Origin: Nitrospira sp.
GTDB lineage: Bacteria > Nitrospirota > Nitrospiria > Nitrospirales > Nitrospiraceae
Assembly: GCA_015709715.1 (NCBI GenBank)
Contig: CP054184.1
Location: 915,001-979,000, forward strand
DNA: 64,000 nt
Direction: 5' to 3'
Position numbers and translations under genes: made by a program. How positions within the stretch are numbered: position 1 is the first letter of the stretch; each line of letters begins with the position of its first letter. The notes below the pieces were generated by a model. That model was given only the letters and a program-made list of their open reading frames with translations, was not told the origin of the DNA and made no database searches. Below are positions 35,286 to 42,723 of the stretch, in pieces.

Positions 35286-36106
35286 GAGTGGGACTCCCGA
35301 TGTCGAGGCATCGTTCCTTCGGCGGCTACACGCGCCCGAAGTGTCTCCAGACGCCTGGTGTTTTCCTCCAATTTGGGGAGACCGTATTTTCGATCCATAC
35401 GGACCACCTGTTCCAGCAGGTTTACCGCGGTCTGCAGTTGGCCGAGGTCCTCATAACACTGAGCCAGCACGTAACGGGCTCCTCCGGCACGCAACTCGTC
35501 CCGGTGACGCTCCGCGATGGACTGGCTGGTGTGGCAGCAGGCGATGGCATCTTCATATCGTTTTTGAATGGCAAAGGTCCGCCCCATCATTCGCCAGGCA
35601 TCGGCCACGCCACCTTGGTTGTTCAGACGTCGCATCAACACGAGCGATTGTTCATAATGCCGGATGGCCTCGTCAAACTGTCCGGTCTCCCGCGCCACTA
35701 GGCCAAGATCCGAAAAGAGCACCGCCTTCCCCAGCTCATCATGGACTCGGGTCATGATGTCGAGCGCCTCAAGATAATAGGCCCGTGCGCGTTCCCATTC
35801 GCCGGCATCGGCACGAAGGTTCCCGAGGTTCGCTAAAGTCGTGCCGATCCCCTTTTCATCCCCCAACACCTTCTGGATTTCGAGCACTTCTTGATAATAG
35901 ATTTGAGCTGACTCGCGCCGCCCGCTGACGGCACAAATGTTACCGAGATTTCCCAACGTGGCACTGAGGGCTCGCTGGTCGCCGGTCAGACGGTCACATT
36001 CCAAAGCCTTGGCATAGCAGGCATAGGCCTCCGTGTAGAGGCCGCGGGCAAAGTGTTCATTGCCCTGCCGGTTGAGCTCTTCAGAGAGCCCGTTTCGAAG
36101 TGCCAT
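35282..36106 (-). CDS. Tetratricopeptide-repeat protein
   Basis: 274 aa made almost wholly of TPR units of the NB-ARC/LGN type: SATLGNLGNICAVSGRRESA, TLANLGNLRADAGEWERARA, VLFSDLGLVARETGQFDEAI and RMMGRTFAIQKRYEDAIA, about six repeats. No enzymatic domain and no signal, so a cytoplasmic protein-interaction adaptor. The ATG at 36106 starts the first repeat and lies 8 bases after the upstream stop; a longer frame to 36172 lies inside the upstream gene. Confidence 0.8.
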   Translation of the reverse strand: MALRNGLSEELNRQGNEHFARGLYTEAYACYAKALECDRLTGDQRALSATLGNLGNICAVSGRRESAQIYYQEVLEIQKVLGDEKGIGTTLANLGNLRADAGEWERARAYYLEALDIMTRVHDELGKAVLFSDLGLVARETGQFDEAIRHYEQSLVLMRRLNNQGGVADAWRMMGRTFAIQKRYEDAIACCHTSQSIAERHRDELRAGGARYVLAQCYEDLGQLQTAVNLLEQVVRMDRKYGLPKLEENTRRLETLRARVAAEGTMPRHRESHS

Positions 36107-36113
36107 GATTCGC

Positions 36114-36710
36114 CTACGCCTGAAGAGTTTGGGCCAGTGCGTTTTTGGCCCCACCGACGATACTCGCCCCATCGCCTACCAGAATCGAGTCGAAGGTATA
36201 TTTCAATAGTCGCCGGAGCCCTTCTCTGGCTTGACCGACATCCAGATATTTCTCCGGCGGCAAGAGGGTCAATGAGCCAACCGGATTGCCGATCACGGCG
36301 TCCCCGACGATGAGCACACCTTTTCCCTGCTGGATATAGAACGCCGATTCACCGGGAGACTTTTGATCCTTCAATTGGACGACCCAGATACCGCCCGGCA
36401 GCAATTCCCCATCCACGAATGTCTTCGTCGGCGTGACTTCCATCTGCGGCGCGTCAGCCGCCGGAACGTACAACTGGCAGCGAAACTCGGGCTGGTAGGC
36501 GGCTGCCTCGCGCACATGGTCCCGATTGGTGACAAGAATGTAATCGACCGGTCCCTGCCGCTGAATGAAGACTCTGGCTTCGGTGGTCATGGGCGGAGGG
36601 TCCACCAGAATCTTGTGTTCGCCGACATGAAGGAACAGGCCGTTGAAGTCGAGTTTCTTCTCCTCTGAATACCAAGACCACTGCCAGATTCCTGGAAGGA
36701 CCGCCTTCAT
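36114..36710 (-). CDS. Metallo-beta-lactamase-fold protein with degenerate metal site
   Basis: 198 aa from the ATG at 36710, which has GGGAG 8-9 bases upstream; an ATG at 36728 is also possible. The fold is suggested by FNGLFLHVGEHKILVDPPPM, the motif-II position VDYILVTNRDHVREAAAY and the later GKGVLIVGDAVIG. The usual H-x-H-x-D-H is reduced to T-N-R-D-H, so the first two His ligands are missing while Asp-His remains. It may therefore be non-catalytic or bind one metal. It lies in a tight run with the small gene at 36733 and the TPR gene. Confidence 0.68.
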   Translation of the reverse strand: MKAVLPGIWQWSWYSEEKKLDFNGLFLHVGEHKILVDPPPMTTEARVFIQRQGPVDYILVTNRDHVREAAAYQPEFRCQLYVPAADAPQMEVTPTKTFVDGELLPGGIWVVQLKDQKSPGESAFYIQQGKGVLIVGDAVIGNPVGSLTLLPPEKYLDVGQAREGLRRLLKYTFDSILVGDGASIVGGAKNALAQTLQA

Positions 36711-36732
36711 CTCGTCCGCTCCCGGCATTCCA

Positions 36733-36972
36733 TCACAACCCCGCAACCGCATCCTGCACGATCTTCGTCACCTTCGTGCGGATACCGGAGTCGGCCGGAA
36801 GGTCGATGATATCGTCCTCGGAAACCGTCATGAACTTGCGGTTGGGTCCCTTGGTCAAAGAGATGAGGAACATGCTGTTCGTCGGCTTGGTAGGAATGAC
36901 CACCTCCACCGCACCGTTAATCCCCTTGACCACCTCAAGAAACGCCTGTTTCCCCTCTTCCCACTCGTCCAT
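36733..36972 (-). CDS. Small hypothetical protein
   Basis: 79 aa, starting MDEWEEGKQAFLEVVKGING. A beta-hairpin-like centre (MFLISLTKGPNRKFMTVSED) lies between helices. No known motif. It is 17 bases downstream of the thioredoxin-fold gene and probably cotranscribed. Confidence 0.6.
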   Translation of the reverse strand: MDEWEEGKQAFLEVVKGINGAVEVVIPTKPTNSMFLISLTKGPNRKFMTVSEDDIIDLPADSGIRTKVTKIVQDAVAGL

Positions 36973-36989
36973 GCGTCCTCACTTCGCGA

Positions 36990-37535
36990 TTACATCGCCC
37001 CCGCACCTTGAGCAGGTGTCGAGGCCAACAATTTGTCCACCTCTTGGATAATGACCTCTGCACCGGCCAATTCCATATTCCCGACACGTTGCCATCGGAT
37101 CACCCCCTGCTGATCAATGACATAGACGTTGGGAATGAACTTGCCGCCGCCATAGAGTTTGTCGGTGGTCTTATTCGGATCCAGCAGGTACGGATAGGTC
37201 ACTTTGACCGGAAAGGCGCTCAAAAACTCGCCCACATCCCGCTTCGAATTGCCGGATGAGTTCACTCCGACCACGGCGACGTTTTTCCCGCTCAAGGCCT
37301 CGTGCACTTTCTGCAGGTTGGTACCTTGCACCATGCAGGGATCGCAAATGTGGAACAAGCCCAACACCACAACTTTGCCCTTGAGACTCTCGAGGGCAAG
37401 CGGATCACCCGTCACCGACGTGAGAGAAAAAGCTGGAGCCTTTTCGCCGACCTTGAAAAATCCTGCCGCCAAGACAACTTCTGCGACCCAGAGGGGAGTC
37501 AAGAGTATGGCCGCAACGATCAGCAGTCGCTTCAT
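36990..37535 (-). CDS. Secreted thioredoxin-fold protein (TlpA/AhpC-TSA type)
   Basis: 181 aa from the ATG at 37535 with GGGAGG upstream. Signal peptide MKRLLIVAAILLTPLWVAEV, then VLAAG. The mature domain begins VGEKAPAFSLTSVTGDPLAL, typical of TlpA/peroxiredoxin-like proteins, and has the redox motif in FHICDPCMVQG (CxxC). NVYVIDQQGVIRWQRVG matches the conserved cis-Pro and strand region. It probably acts as a periplasmic thiol-disulfide oxidoreductase. It follows the RiPP nucleotidyltransferase by ~190 bases on the same strand. Confidence 0.85.
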   Translation of the reverse strand: MKRLLIVAAILLTPLWVAEVVLAAGFFKVGEKAPAFSLTSVTGDPLALESLKGKVVVLGLFHICDPCMVQGTNLQKVHEALSGKNVAVVGVNSSGNSKRDVGEFLSAFPVKVTYPYLLDPNKTTDKLYGGGKFIPNVYVIDQQGVIRWQRVGNMELAGAEVIIQEVDKLLASTPAQGAGAM

Positions 37536-37727
37536 GAGTGCCTCCCTTTCCGCATCCGGATTGGCCTCTGCCTGCAAACACCCGTGGAGCAGCCGGCCCA
37601 TCTTTGCCGCTCCGCTCGACACCAACAGTAAGGCATCCTAGCACGCGAATTTTTTCGGGAGCAACCGTCTTGGCTCGACGACTGATAGGATTTGGATGCG
37701 AAACAGCCCGGCGCAGGAAATCGACGT

Positions 37728-39023
37728 TTATGCGGAACGCTGCAACCACCGCACGATCACCCGACGCATCCGTGCCGAAGGCAAACACTTGACAGCCAAC
37801 CAGTGGAACGGCCTGAGCCACACCGCCAACTGCCGCAGGGCCGGCTGCGATACGAACCACGGTAACGGTCGTCGAATCACCGCGGCCTCACTGCGGCAGA
37901 GCGAGATCCCGAACTTCCACCGTTCCCACCACGAATCCTTCAGCAGGAAATGCAGCCCCTCCACATTCTGTTCGTCAATGCCGGAGGCGGGAAATTTGAG
38001 CAACTGCTTCGGCATATGGCGGAGCAAGCCGGGAATGGTCCGGTCTGTTTCAATCGCATCGAGCACGGCTCGCGGCAAGACGATGTCGAAGAGCGACTTC
38101 GCCAAGGCCAGTCCCAGCAAAACCATGCGCCGGCACCGCCATTCCTTTGCTAGGAACAGCAGCCGACTCCAATCCAAGGTTTGACGACGAGTGACCAGTT
38201 CCGCCACGTCGCACGCCCACTTCAGCTGCTCCCACCCGTGTTTTGCGCCGTGCACACAGAGGAGCAACAATAATTCTTCAGGACAAAGTCCCGGCACCGA
38301 TTTGGTTGGCAGATCGACGGCTCTCACACGAGCCCATAGCTGGCTTCGATCCAATCGAAACTCAAAGCGAGGCCCGGCCATGGTCCACTGTAGATCGACC
38401 GCGATAATGCCGTTACGCTTCTGAAAGAAATGGTAGGGCTCATCGGAGGATTCGTCGTAGTGCCCGTTCCGACTCGTCAGTTGATAGCCCTGAGACCACA
38501 AGACCTGTCGAGCCTGAGACACCGAGGTCTGATCGACGATCAAATCCAAGTCGGCGCACTCCCGCAACGCAAGGTCTCCATAGGCGAACTGGGCCAAGGT
38601 GACTCCCTTGAACGGAATGGTCCGGACCCCTTTCGCCGCCATGGCCTCGACCACGGACGCCAATTCCTTGGCCAACAGTGAGTTCAACAGAGCATTGGCT
38701 TGAATATGACGTCGGAAGAGTTCATGGACGGTCGCGGGGACCGCAGCAGGACAGATCGCGACCAGATTACGATATACTAGGGGTGCTACTCCGTGAGCCC
38801 TGGCCAACCGCCAAATCAGATCCCACTCCACGCCGTCATCGACCAGGTCCGCCACTTCGACACGGATAAAGTCGTTGATCCTCGTTCGGGCGCACAGCAC
38901 GAGCAAACGCCCTTCCGCGTGCAAATGAGCGAGCCCCGTCGATGGCACAAGCCGCTTTGGCATCGCTCCTCTCCGGCTCGACCGTTTCCAGCCTGTCGTC
39001 GTGGGTGTCACCCCTTGCCCCAT
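37728..39023 (-). CDS. Nucleotidyltransferase family protein of lasso/RiPP clusters
   Basis: 431 aa of the 'uncharacterised nucleotidyltransferase' family (NTP_transf_5 type) often found beside lasso-peptide genes. The catalytic region is IPFKGVTLAQFAYGDLALRE then CADLDLIVDQ with the D-x-D metal pair. A helical C-terminal half (LCPEELLLLLCVHGAKHGWE) is typical. It starts two bases before the end of the kinase gene; GGGAGAG is 8 bases upstream. An ATG at 38963 with GAGAGGAG is an alternative. Members may modify the phosphorylated peptide or another cluster product; function is not established. Confidence 0.82.
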   Translation of the reverse strand: MGQGVTPTTTGWKRSSRRGAMPKRLVPSTGLAHLHAEGRLLVLCARTRINDFIRVEVADLVDDGVEWDLIWRLARAHGVAPLVYRNLVAICPAAVPATVHELFRRHIQANALLNSLLAKELASVVEAMAAKGVRTIPFKGVTLAQFAYGDLALRECADLDLIVDQTSVSQARQVLWSQGYQLTSRNGHYDESSDEPYHFFQKRNGIIAVDLQWTMAGPRFEFRLDRSQLWARVRAVDLPTKSVPGLCPEELLLLLCVHGAKHGWEQLKWACDVAELVTRRQTLDWSRLLFLAKEWRCRRMVLLGLALAKSLFDIVLPRAVLDAIETDRTIPGLLRHMPKQLLKFPASGIDEQNVEGLHFLLKDSWWERWKFGISLCRSEAAVIRRPLPWFVSQPALRQLAVWLRPFHWLAVKCLPSARMRRVIVRWLQRSA

Positions 39024-39024
39024 G

Positions 39025-40062
39025 TCAGATCTCTCCCTTGCCTGTCCGTTCGAGTAATGGCGTCACCAGCCATGGTAGTTCCAACACATCACGGCCGAAA
39101 TGCAGCCGGTACGCATCCGCCTGTTCGACGAGGCGCGTCAACGCCTGAAATTCCCTGCGAGCGATATCCGCGTCATACACCAGCAGCGCGTGCGGAAGTA
39201 TGAGTTGCAGCGCCTGTTTCTTGGACAAGGGCTCCAGGCAACTGTGAGCGGAATCCACAACTTCGGGGAATAGGATCACGGCAGGAAGGCAGGGATCGCC
39301 CAACGGTGCCGGATAGAGATCCTGAACACGGAAGTATCGTTTGGGGATCCCGGGCCGGAGAATGGATGTGGGAGCCTGCTGCAATTCAGGAAAGAAGGCG
39401 ACGGTTTGGTCGGTCACATTGACCTTGAGCGGAAAAGGCAGCAGTTCGACTTGTCCGCCGGACAATCGAAAAAACGGATGATCGTCCGAGAGATACCGGT
39501 ATCCCCCTCGAAGCAAGGAGAGGAACGAAGTCGTTTTGCCACGGCCGCTGAATCCCGGAATCAGCACTCCCCGACCATTCTTTTCGAGAGCAGTGGCATG
39601 GAAGGTATACAGACCGCGCCGCTTGAGCAGTTCCGTCACGCCGAAGTGCACGAAACTCGCACGGATGTCGGCGGTCATGTCATCCGGTCGAACAACGTAG
39701 CCCTGCACGTGCCGCTTCGCTCCGTCGATCACAACCATGCCTTCTTCGTGAAAATCAGCCAGGATCAAGCCACGCGCTTCGTACACATCGCAACGCCAGG
39801 TCATCCGACGTCCCGTACCCACCGTCAGCCCTGAGCTTCCAAATAGTCGACGGGCATCGGCAGGCAGGCGCATTGGAATGTCGGCAGGGCAGGCGGCTGC
39901 CTCAAACTGCATCGTCATCGGCACGTCGCAGAAAGCTGTACACCTGAAAGCATAGAGGAGATCCTCAACCGCGTTCGCCACGGATGGGGACTCGGTCAGG
40001 AAGCGGATCTCTACGCCGTGAATAGAAAAGAGCAGTTCATGTGCGGCGATCGTCATTGCCAT
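39025..40062 (-). CDS. HPr-kinase-like serine kinase of RiPP (lasso-type) cluster
   Basis: 345 aa from the ATG at 40062 (40056 also possible). The C-terminal HprK-like fold has the P-loop PGFSGRGKTTSFLSLL at residues ~170-178 and the paired acidic motif YLSDDHPFF just after, as in HprK. A FHATALEKNGRGVLI strand precedes it. In paeninodin-type lasso clusters, homologues phosphorylate the C-terminal serine of the precursor peptide. The candidate precursor immediately upstream ends in Ser, which fits. It follows that small gene by 70 bases. Confidence 0.85.
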   Translation of the reverse strand: MAMTIAAHELLFSIHGVEIRFLTESPSVANAVEDLLYAFRCTAFCDVPMTMQFEAAACPADIPMRLPADARRLFGSSGLTVGTGRRMTWRCDVYEARGLILADFHEEGMVVIDGAKRHVQGYVVRPDDMTADIRASFVHFGVTELLKRRGLYTFHATALEKNGRGVLIPGFSGRGKTTSFLSLLRGGYRYLSDDHPFFRLSGGQVELLPFPLKVNVTDQTVAFFPELQQAPTSILRPGIPKRYFRVQDLYPAPLGDPCLPAVILFPEVVDSAHSCLEPLSKKQALQLILPHALLVYDADIARREFQALTRLVEQADAYRLHFGRDVLELPWLVTPLLERTGKGEI

Positions 40063-40132
40063 CGCAACCGTTCCCTTCGGGTTGCTGGTCGGCCATCGTC
40101 GCCGACCAGCCCTGACCCTTTGCTCGTGCCGA

Positions 40133-40246
40133 TTACGAAAACTGTTCGTTCTGGACGCGAGAGATGGCAATGGCCGTCACATCACGCAACAACTCATGTG
40201 CCACTAACTCCGGCTTGACATACTGCTGCTTTGGCTGCTCTTCCAT
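40133..40246 (-). CDS. Candidate RiPP precursor peptide (lasso-leader-like), 37 aa
   Basis: A short gene read directly from the sequence. ATG at 40246, TAA at 40135-40133, preceded by the near-perfect ribosome site AAAGGAGGTGA ending six bases before the ATG and overlapping the pqqD stop. Residues 9-24 read YVKPELVAHELLRDVT, fitting the lasso leader motif Y-x2-P-x-L-x3-G-x5-T except that Glu18 replaces Gly. If cleavage follows the residue after Thr24, the core is residues 26-37, IAISRVQNEQFS: 12 residues, Glu at core position 9 (the usual macrolactam acceptor range is 7-9) and a C-terminal Ser. A 12-residue core is short for a lasso. It is surrounded by RRE, protease, kinase and nucleotidyltransferase genes. 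Confidence 0.72.
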   Translation of the reverse strand: MEEQPKQQYVKPELVAHELLRDVTAIAISRVQNEQFS

Positions 40247-40252
40247 GCTGAT

Positions 40253-40570
40253 TCACCTCCTTTCAATGTGAAGTAATCCTTCCTCCTCCAAGTGCCGCAT
40301 CAGCTCCATGAGGTCGCGATGCGCCTGGTCCGCAGGCACATCGAACTCACGGCATACCGACTCCAGAATCTCCGCCAGCGAACGGTCTCCTTGGCACTGA
40401 TTCCAAATCAGGGCTCCCACTGGATTCAGTGTGTAATAGCGACCGGTGCTCAGATTCAGCACGACGCTCTCCCAGTCCAGCATGGTGCTATGCACATCCT
40501 GTCTCTGCTTGGGAACAAGCAGGGAGAGAGACATGAGATCTTCCTTCGAGACTTGGACCGCGTGAGACAT
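40253..40570 (-). CDS. PqqD-family RiPP recognition protein (lasso B1-like)
   Basis: 105 aa from the ATG at 40570, which has AGGAGG 5 bases upstream and so is preferred to the start at 40639. Classical PqqD fold: SVVLNLSTGRYYTLNPVGAL, then IWNQCQGDRSLAEILESVC and DLMELMRHLEEEGLLHI. Such proteins form the RiPP recognition element that binds the leader of the precursor and presents it to the B2 protease and other enzymes. Its stop lies within the ribosome-binding site of the precursor gene. Confidence 0.9.
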   Translation of the reverse strand: MSHAVQVSKEDLMSLSLLVPKQRQDVHSTMLDWESVVLNLSTGRYYTLNPVGALIWNQCQGDRSLAEILESVCREFDVPADQAHRDLMELMRHLEEEGLLHIERR

Positions 40571-40762
40571 GCAGGCCTCCTGATTGGACAGAGTAACGAT
40601 GAAGTCGTCCGCCGCCATGGAGCGGAAAGGTACCGTCACAGCTCAGCATTCTCTATTCCCACTGCGTCTGGACGACGCCCTCTTTTGAGGGAAACCATTG
40701 GGAGGGGATGTGAGGCAGGAACTCAGCTCCAGCGCCCTGCCAGAATTTTCCGCCGTTCGAAA

Positions 40763-41206
40763 CTACGCAGAGACAGGCGGGTGTTCGTGGGATGGACTCG
40801 AAGTAGGCGGACAGGCGACGGTAACGGTGAATGATTGCCAATACGGCGAGGGCTCGAGAAAGGCTCCGCCGTTGAGCATGAGCCAGGCATGACCTTCCAA
40901 ACGCTGATGAAGTTTCATAACGCCGCAGCAGAATTGAACCGGTAAGCCGCGTCGACGTGCGAACCAATAAAGTGCCAACGTACGTGGGAAGCAATTGCCT
41001 TTGGGATTGTAGGGGAACAGCGTCAACCAGCGGTCGACGTAGTACACGATTTTGTCCAGGGGAGCCGGCCTGCCCGCCCCCTCCGCAGGTCGACAGGTCA
41101 ACCAGCGCAACAGGCGCGGCAGTGACACCAGCCGGAGGCTCAACCTGATGACGACCAACGTGATCCCGGTGCCAAAGATCAGCCGATACCGATCAACCAC
41201 AGACAT
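40763..41206 (-). CDS. Lasso-peptide-type B2 leader protease (transglutaminase-like)
   Basis: 147 aa of the transglutaminase-like B2 family that cleaves the leader in lasso biosynthesis. The catalytic Cys72 lies in NCFPRTLALYWFARRRG and His106 in LEGHAWLMLNGGAFLEP. An N-terminal hydrophobic helix-rich segment (LIFGTGITLVVIRLSLRLV) is normal for the family. It is the first gene of the cassette, 78 bases after the purF stop and ~190 bases upstream of pqqD. The C-terminal tail (PPTSSPSHEHPPVSA) is less typical. Confidence 0.88.
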   Translation of the reverse strand: MSVVDRYRLIFGTGITLVVIRLSLRLVSLPRLLRWLTCRPAEGAGRPAPLDKIVYYVDRWLTLFPYNPKGNCFPRTLALYWFARRRGLPVQFCCGVMKLHQRLEGHAWLMLNGGAFLEPSPYWQSFTVTVACPPTSSPSHEHPPVSA

Positions 41207-41284
41207 GCGGGTCAGTGTAACAAGGCATGGAGAGAAGTCCAGACGATCTCAGCTTCGGGTAGCCACGAACGCGAGCAGTGGGGG

Positions 41285-42715
41285 TCAACGAGAGGGTTCG
41301 AACAGTCCTAATTGTAATTCTTCGGCGCGGGTAAAGGAGATGGGGTAGCGTTCGGTGAAGCACGCATTACAGTACTGTTCCGGCCCTCCCGGCGAAGCCT
41401 TCAACATGCCTTCCAAGCTGAGATAGCCTAAACTGTCGGCCGTGATGTATTTCCGAATTTCTTCCGTCGTATGGCTCGACGCGATCAGCTCCTTCTTCGT
41501 AGGCGTATCGATGCCATAGAAACAAGGCGAGAGAATGGGCGGCGAGCTGATCCGCATATGCACTTCCTTCGCCCCGGCGTGACGCAACATCTTCACGATC
41601 TTACGGCTGGTCGTCCCTCGCACCAGCGAGTCGTCTACAACCACGACGCGCTTGCCTTGCAGAACCTCGGGCACGGCATTCAACTTTACCTTCACGCCGA
41701 AGTGGCGGATGGACTGCTCAGGCTCAATGAAGGTGCGCCCCACGTAGTGGTTGCGGATCAGCCCCGTTTCAAACGGTACGCCGGCTCCTTCCGAATAGCC
41801 CAAGGCCGCAGGCACACCGGAATCAGGCACCGGAATGACGATATCAGCCGGCACCCATGATTCCTCCGCCAATTGACGGCCGAAAGCCTTACGGGTAGCG
41901 TACACCGTGCTACCTCCGAAAATCCGACTGTCCGGTCTCGCGAAGTAGACGTACTCAAATACACACATGGCGGGAGTCGTCGCTCCGAACGGCTTGTAAC
42001 TTTTCACCCCGTTATGATCCAGCACGATCAATTCACCCGGCTCGATTTCACGCACATACTCCGCATCCAACAAGTCAAAGGCACAACTCTCCGATGCGAC
42101 GATCCACGCATCTCGAAGCCGGCCCAAACAGAGCGGTCGAAAACCGTGCGGGTCACGGGCCGCCACGATGCCGTGGTCGGTCATCAGCACGACGGAAAAG
42201 GCCCCACGGACCTGCGACAAGGCATCAATGACTCGATCCAGCAACGTATCCGCCCGAGAATGGGCGATAAGGTGGATGATGACTTCGGTGTCGGAGGTCG
42301 ATTGAAAGATCGCCCCATAGGCTTCCAGCTCGCTTCGGAGCATGGTGGCATTAATCAAGTTGCCGTTGTGCGCGACGGCCAGATTTCCGAACGCGAAATT
42401 GACGCTCAGGGGTTGCACGTTCTTCAGACCAGCCCCGCCGGCCGTCGAGTAGCGGTTGTGGCCGATTGCCATCGTTCCCGGCAACCTCGCCAATGCCTGC
42501 TGCGAAAAGATGTCCGCCACCAACCCCTGGCCCTTCTCGATGTAAAAATGCTCACCGTCGTTCGAAACGATGCCGGAGGCTTCCTGTCCGCGATGTTGGA
42601 GCGCATAGAGCCCCAGATACGCAAGATTGGACGCTTCTTTATGGCCGTAAATGCCGAAGACGGCGCACTCGTCGTGAAATTTATCCGATGAGAGGAGCGG
42701 CAGTTCTTTCGCCAT
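41285..42715 (-). CDS. purF: Amidophosphoribosyltransferase
   Basis: 476-aa first enzyme of de novo purine synthesis (PRPP and glutamine to phosphoribosylamine). An 11-residue propeptide-like start precedes the Ntn nucleophile region ([20 protein letters not shown], Cys after Glu). The glutaminase domain continues with [13 protein letters not shown]. The PRPP-binding motif is [19 protein letters not shown]. The C-terminal Cys-containing region ([15 protein letters not shown]) resembles the Fe-S-associated Cys of Bacillus-type PurF. It follows purL by nine bases. Confidence 0.97.
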   Translation of the reverse strand: MAKELPLLSSDKFHDECAVFGIYGHKEASNLAYLGLYALQHRGQEASGIVSNDGEHFYIEKGQGLVADIFSQQALARLPGTMAIGHNRYSTAGGAGLKNVQPLSVNFAFGNLAVAHNGNLINATMLRSELEAYGAIFQSTSDTEVIIHLIAHSRADTLLDRVIDALSQVRGAFSVVLMTDHGIVAARDPHGFRPLCLGRLRDAWIVASESCAFDLLDAEYVREIEPGELIVLDHNGVKSYKPFGATTPAMCVFEYVYFARPDSRIFGGSTVYATRKAFGRQLAEESWVPADIVIPVPDSGVPAALGYSEGAGVPFETGLIRNHYVGRTFIEPEQSIRHFGVKVKLNAVPEVLQGKRVVVVDDSLVRGTTSRKIVKMLRHAGAKEVHMRISSPPILSPCFYGIDTPTKKELIASSHTTEEIRKYITADSLGYLSLEGMLKASPGGPEQYCNACFTERYPISFTRAEELQLGLFEPSR

Positions 42716-42723
42716 ACCGAAAT

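Noticed and set aside
40571-40762. A second precursor peptide between B2 and pqqD
   Set aside because: Short frames here lack a ribosome site and any leader-like Y-P-L-T spacing.
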